This document shows, in pieces, positions 60,381 through 64,000 of a stretch of 64,000 nucleotides of DNA. The notes beneath the pieces are model-generated. The model was not told where the DNA came from and did not search any database. It saw nothing but the letters and a program-made list of their open reading frames with translations. The DNA comes from Corythucha ciliata. Taxonomy: Eukaryota; Arthropoda; Insecta; Hemiptera; Tingidae. A program made the translations under genes and the position numbers. The first letter of the stretch is position 1, and every line of letters starts with the position of its first letter. The stretch lies in contig CM075940.1 in assembly GCA_038030265.1 (NCBI GenBank), forward strand, positions 6,510,001 to 6,574,000, read 5' to 3'.

Positions 60381-63300
60381 ATGGCTTTCCCAGATAAATT
60401 CGAATTCCCAACAGAATTCATGAAAATTATTACAACAACTATTGCGTCATGAGACCTGGAATTAACTGCTGGCATTTTAAAGGTCAAAGTTGTAGAGGAG
60501 GGGATACAAATCCCTCGTATTTCGTATACAGAAAGTCGCACTCTTCCGGACTGCCAGATAGCTGAGTTGATGCATTCTGCAGTTGGGTGGGGGTGAAGGG
60601 GCTAAAAATTAATCTCTTGTTCGTAATTTATTGTTGTTTTTGAAAGTTGGCTCAGAGCCGGCATTATGATGAGAAATTGACTTACTTTGTCTAATAAAAG
60701 TAGGATAACAAGAGTTATTTCAATTAAGGTCCTAATGAGCAATTGTTATAAGGTAGTCAATCATCCCTCTTCACTCCAAGACTTTAATTTGGCTAATTGA
60801 ATGCTCAAGATTCACGGTAAAAGGAAGTTTCGCCTTTAATGAAACTCAGGTCGAACAGGATAGAATTTTTCAAATGATTAGTCGGGGGCTATTCCGAGGG
60901 TTCCTTTGACCATCAGTCAAAAATAAGGATAAGTTTGTTGATAATCTTGAGGAAAATGAACAAAACAACATTGAGTAGTTTTCCCAGCCACCCCCCTCAC
61001 TTCTACCCACACAAAACACCCCCACCCAACCATTATCAAACACCCACCGCTTTCCCATCTTTTTTTTTTTCTTTCTCTCTCCCAACGTTCGCGTCAGGGG
61101 GATTATCCGCGCACTGTTAACTTAAAGCGGGAATGAAGGAAATATACGGTTCGAGCGGAAAATGAGCGAGCGAGAGGGGATGCGCGGCTCGGGATGCGCA
61201 TATCTTGCTGCGTGGTCCAGATTCTTTGTGCCATTCCTGGCATACCTTTGCCAGACCCGCTCTCCTGTTCGCCGCTCAAATAACGCTCCAATTTCCATCA
61301 AAGGCGCGTGTTAAGCCGGCTGACGATTAACATGGAACTGAGCTAGGACTTGAATTCGGGCCAATGTAACATGGATAGATTTTCGGTTTAAGACGGAGAA
61401 AAATTAAATTCAAAACGGAAAAAAAAACTAAATTTTGATCCGATTTTTTAAAAAATTTAATTTAAAAAATATAAATTGTCTCAAATTTGAACAAAACTTG
61501 TATCGTAAGGCAGCTGTCTGCCGGTTCGCGTTGTGTTTTCATTGAAATCTCTTCGAATGAGTGCGTTGTGTTTATTGTTTTCGGTCAGATTACACTAAAT
61601 GACCGGCTTCGAGTGTTGTCACTGTCTCAAGTGGCAAATCCCACTTGGATAACCGGAATAACTCGCTAAACGGAAGTTTTTACTAAATCTGTCAATATTA
61701 CCATCAATCCAGTGAGTGTCATTTAAAAAATTATCGCATGCCACTAATCCAAGTTTATCTTTTCACCTACCACCAAGATGAATAAATATGTTCATGCATG
61801 TTACTTTTTACGTCTGGTGTGCTTTCTGGCGGGAAACGCCGACCGCCGCCGGTTTGGGCTGTAAATGTTATTCACCCTCCCCCCCCCCTCCATTTTACAA
61901 CCAAACGTAACCGCTCCGGTTCCACTAAAAATACTGTTAAGTTTATTTAAATCTTACGTTGAAGCTTGAAATTATTTATATAACACATTTGACTCCCAGC
62001 CTTGTAACTTTCACATTGAATTTATATTCATTTGAAGCTATTTTATTCCACGAACAATGTTTCTTATCGCACGTTGCGACGATGCACAATTTTAAAACTT
62101 GTTGGCAGCTGTAAACTTTGGCTTAGGTCTAATGAGTTCCGGATATATTGGCATTTTGCCCGAACTCCCAATGATCTAAGAAATTTTGCCGTTTTAAATC
62201 AGCCAGCGCTTTTCAAGAACCATTTCCCGACGTATCACCTTTGAATATTTGAAGACAGTTCATAATACAATTTTATTGGCGTATCACACCCGCTTTCAGT
62301 ACCCCAGAAGCGGTTTTTAAACAAATAAATTGAAAACTGAGATATAATAATTTTTCGAAAACACTTTTTTGCTGAAAATATCGGAACAATTGCTACCTCT
62401 AAAAAATGTTCCTCCTAAATTTTTATGTTCTTCGTGTCTCATGCCCTGATTCAAATTGAAATTCATAAAAATACATTCAAATTTGGCGGGGGGGGACATC
62501 ATCCGTCCACCGTCCAAAGCGAGCCATTCTAGTTAACTCCGTTCAAAAGGAGCGTGTGTGTGTGATAGAGAAAATCCATCAAGCCGGGTCGTCTACTTTT
62601 GTCCCCGTTATTTATAGAATTTAATTGTCGCAAGTCTCTGTTGAGACGGAGAGTCGCGAAGGTCGAGTCTCGGTGCTCTCTCGGCAGTTTAATTTTGAGT
62701 AATTGACCTTTTCAATGAAAAGTTCGACGTTATTATTTTTGTTCAAAGTAAATAGTGTTTCTGAATTGAATCAAGTAAAAGAGGCGCGGTCCCAACAATC
62801 AACAAAAAAAAAAAATCATTTAAAAGCAATCGATTTCAGCTCTCATTTTCAATTATAGGAGAGGAGAGGGTGGTTCAATCAATCGAGAGTGGAAATAAAG
62901 GGCTTCCTATCATAAAGCTCACTCCGAATTCCGAACTAAAGATAATCCCCCCCGATAGGGATATCAGTTTCCTAAGCTAACTGCGAAGTTCAAACGCAGG
63001 TATATCCCATTTTGGAGCTGTATACGAGCGATTTTCAATTAGTATGACCTTGAAAACCACTGCCAAGGGCTAAACTTGTGTATTATTTTCCGAACAACCC
63101 GATATTAGGCCCAAAGTCCCAGATACAGCGCCAAAACAATACATTTTTTCGAGAGCCCAATAGTTAGTTTTTGAGATAACTATTATTTTTGTGACGGTCC
63201 TCTAGTTTTTGTGCCTAAGAAAACACTAATTGTATTATTTTGTAGACTAATTGCCTTTCTCTTTGCTTAGACCATTTTGCCCTTTTTAAGACGAATCATC

Positions 63301-64000
63301 AAGTCTATGGTGCTAAATTACGTGCATTTCGTTTTGTGCATGTTGAATTATGTGCACCAAAAACAGCGTCCTGAGCTGAATTGGTAGTCCCGTGGCTTTT
63401 TAGGTTTCATAATTGCTAGTTGTCATAAAGACTAAAAAATAGTTTTCCTGTTGTTAAGGATGAAATGCCGGCTCTTTAGCCAAAAAACCAGAAACTGTGG
63501 CGTGGGGCCTACACCTCTATAGTTACGCTGTCGAAAATTCAAGTTTCTGAGGATGAATTTTCAATTTCCAAATAAATTAAAACGTTATACGAGTGCTTAA
63601 TGTTGAGTTTTAGTGGCCGTACAGCCACGTGAGCGCGTCCAGTGGCTAAGGTCGGGTGATAGGCCGGGGGAGTTATAAGTTTAACACAGTGTTGTCCTGC
63701 CTCAATTAAAATGGTTGTCACGTGGATTACCACCCGTGTAATTTCTTATAACATATCTTCGTACTGCACTCCCGCTGCACTCAGTTTCTGAATCGATATC
63801 CCCAGATCCTATAGGTTTCAGGGGCTGCCAGCTTCATTTTCCAGGATTTTAAGGGGACTACAACCAATCGACCCGTTTGATTTCTCGTTTAACGACTGAA
63901 TAATCAGTTTTAAGGGTAAATTATCTATTTTTGTTGTTTAAGTTGTGAGGGGATGGGAGGGAGGAGGGCCTGAGTCACCAGTTTCGAGATCCTTGAGTCA
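60381..64000. other. gene-free right flank
   Basis: No gene, transposon end or clear array could be supported. The region holds a pyrimidine tract (60985-61083), an AT-rich patch (61420-61475), C or G runs near 61880, 62487 and 62947, and weak repeat-like phrasing at 63010-63540. ORFs at 61103-61291 (-), 62032-62244 (+) and 63539-63733 (-) lack motifs and splice context. Confidence 0.45.

Overview
The window is animal nuclear DNA, AT-rich and gene-poor, most probably from an arthropod (perhaps an insect). The reasons are a multi-exon gene with very small introns, a Tc1/mariner transposase relic, a Ty3/gypsy retrotransposon, several hAT-like non-autonomous elements with 8-bp target duplications, and no bacterial-type gene packing. 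The species cannot be named from sequence alone.

Only one host gene is convincing. On the minus strand from 43510 down to 39079, seventeen short exons with matching splice phases encode at least 1110 residues. Stretches at both ends resemble focadhesin (FOCAD). The 5' end of the gene is not found, and the central part is several hundred residues shorter than the vertebrate protein. All other long ORFs are chance products or transposon relics.

The rest is a mosaic. (1) Repeat-poor, gene-free stretches lie at 2.8-5.9, 9.0-12.5, 15.8-25.7, 28.5-31.0 and 60.4-64.0 kb. (2) Degenerate minisatellite arrays of about 20-32 bp recur; I call them T1 (GCTAATTCGCGGCTAAAATT type), T2 (CCAATTTCGCGGGTTTGGCT type), T3 and T4 (AAAACTGACGATTTTA and its reverse complement) and T7 (GTGGTTGGAGCTTTTT). 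(3) DNA transposons carry these arrays as internal filling: element A 783-2809 (TSD AATTAGGG), B 26484-28483, C from 44163, D 13409-15685 (TSD TCCGTGAG), E 34073-37231 (TSD ATGACC plus two mismatches), F about 57485-58917, G1 49240-51588 and G2 52921-54271. (4) A 2493-bp mariner-like element at 6420-8912 has about 560-bp terminal inverted repeats and a frameshifted transposase whose second and third catalytic aspartates are 41 residues apart. (5) A broken gypsy element on the minus strand, 56240 to 51593, is split by nested insertions. (6) Two adjacent long hairpins lie at 38001-38467, just beyond the 3' end of the FOCAD-like gene.

The most unusual theme is that several transposon families with different termini share the same minisatellite fillings, while one family (G) has similar termini around different fillings. 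The arrays therefore behave like exchangeable cargo.
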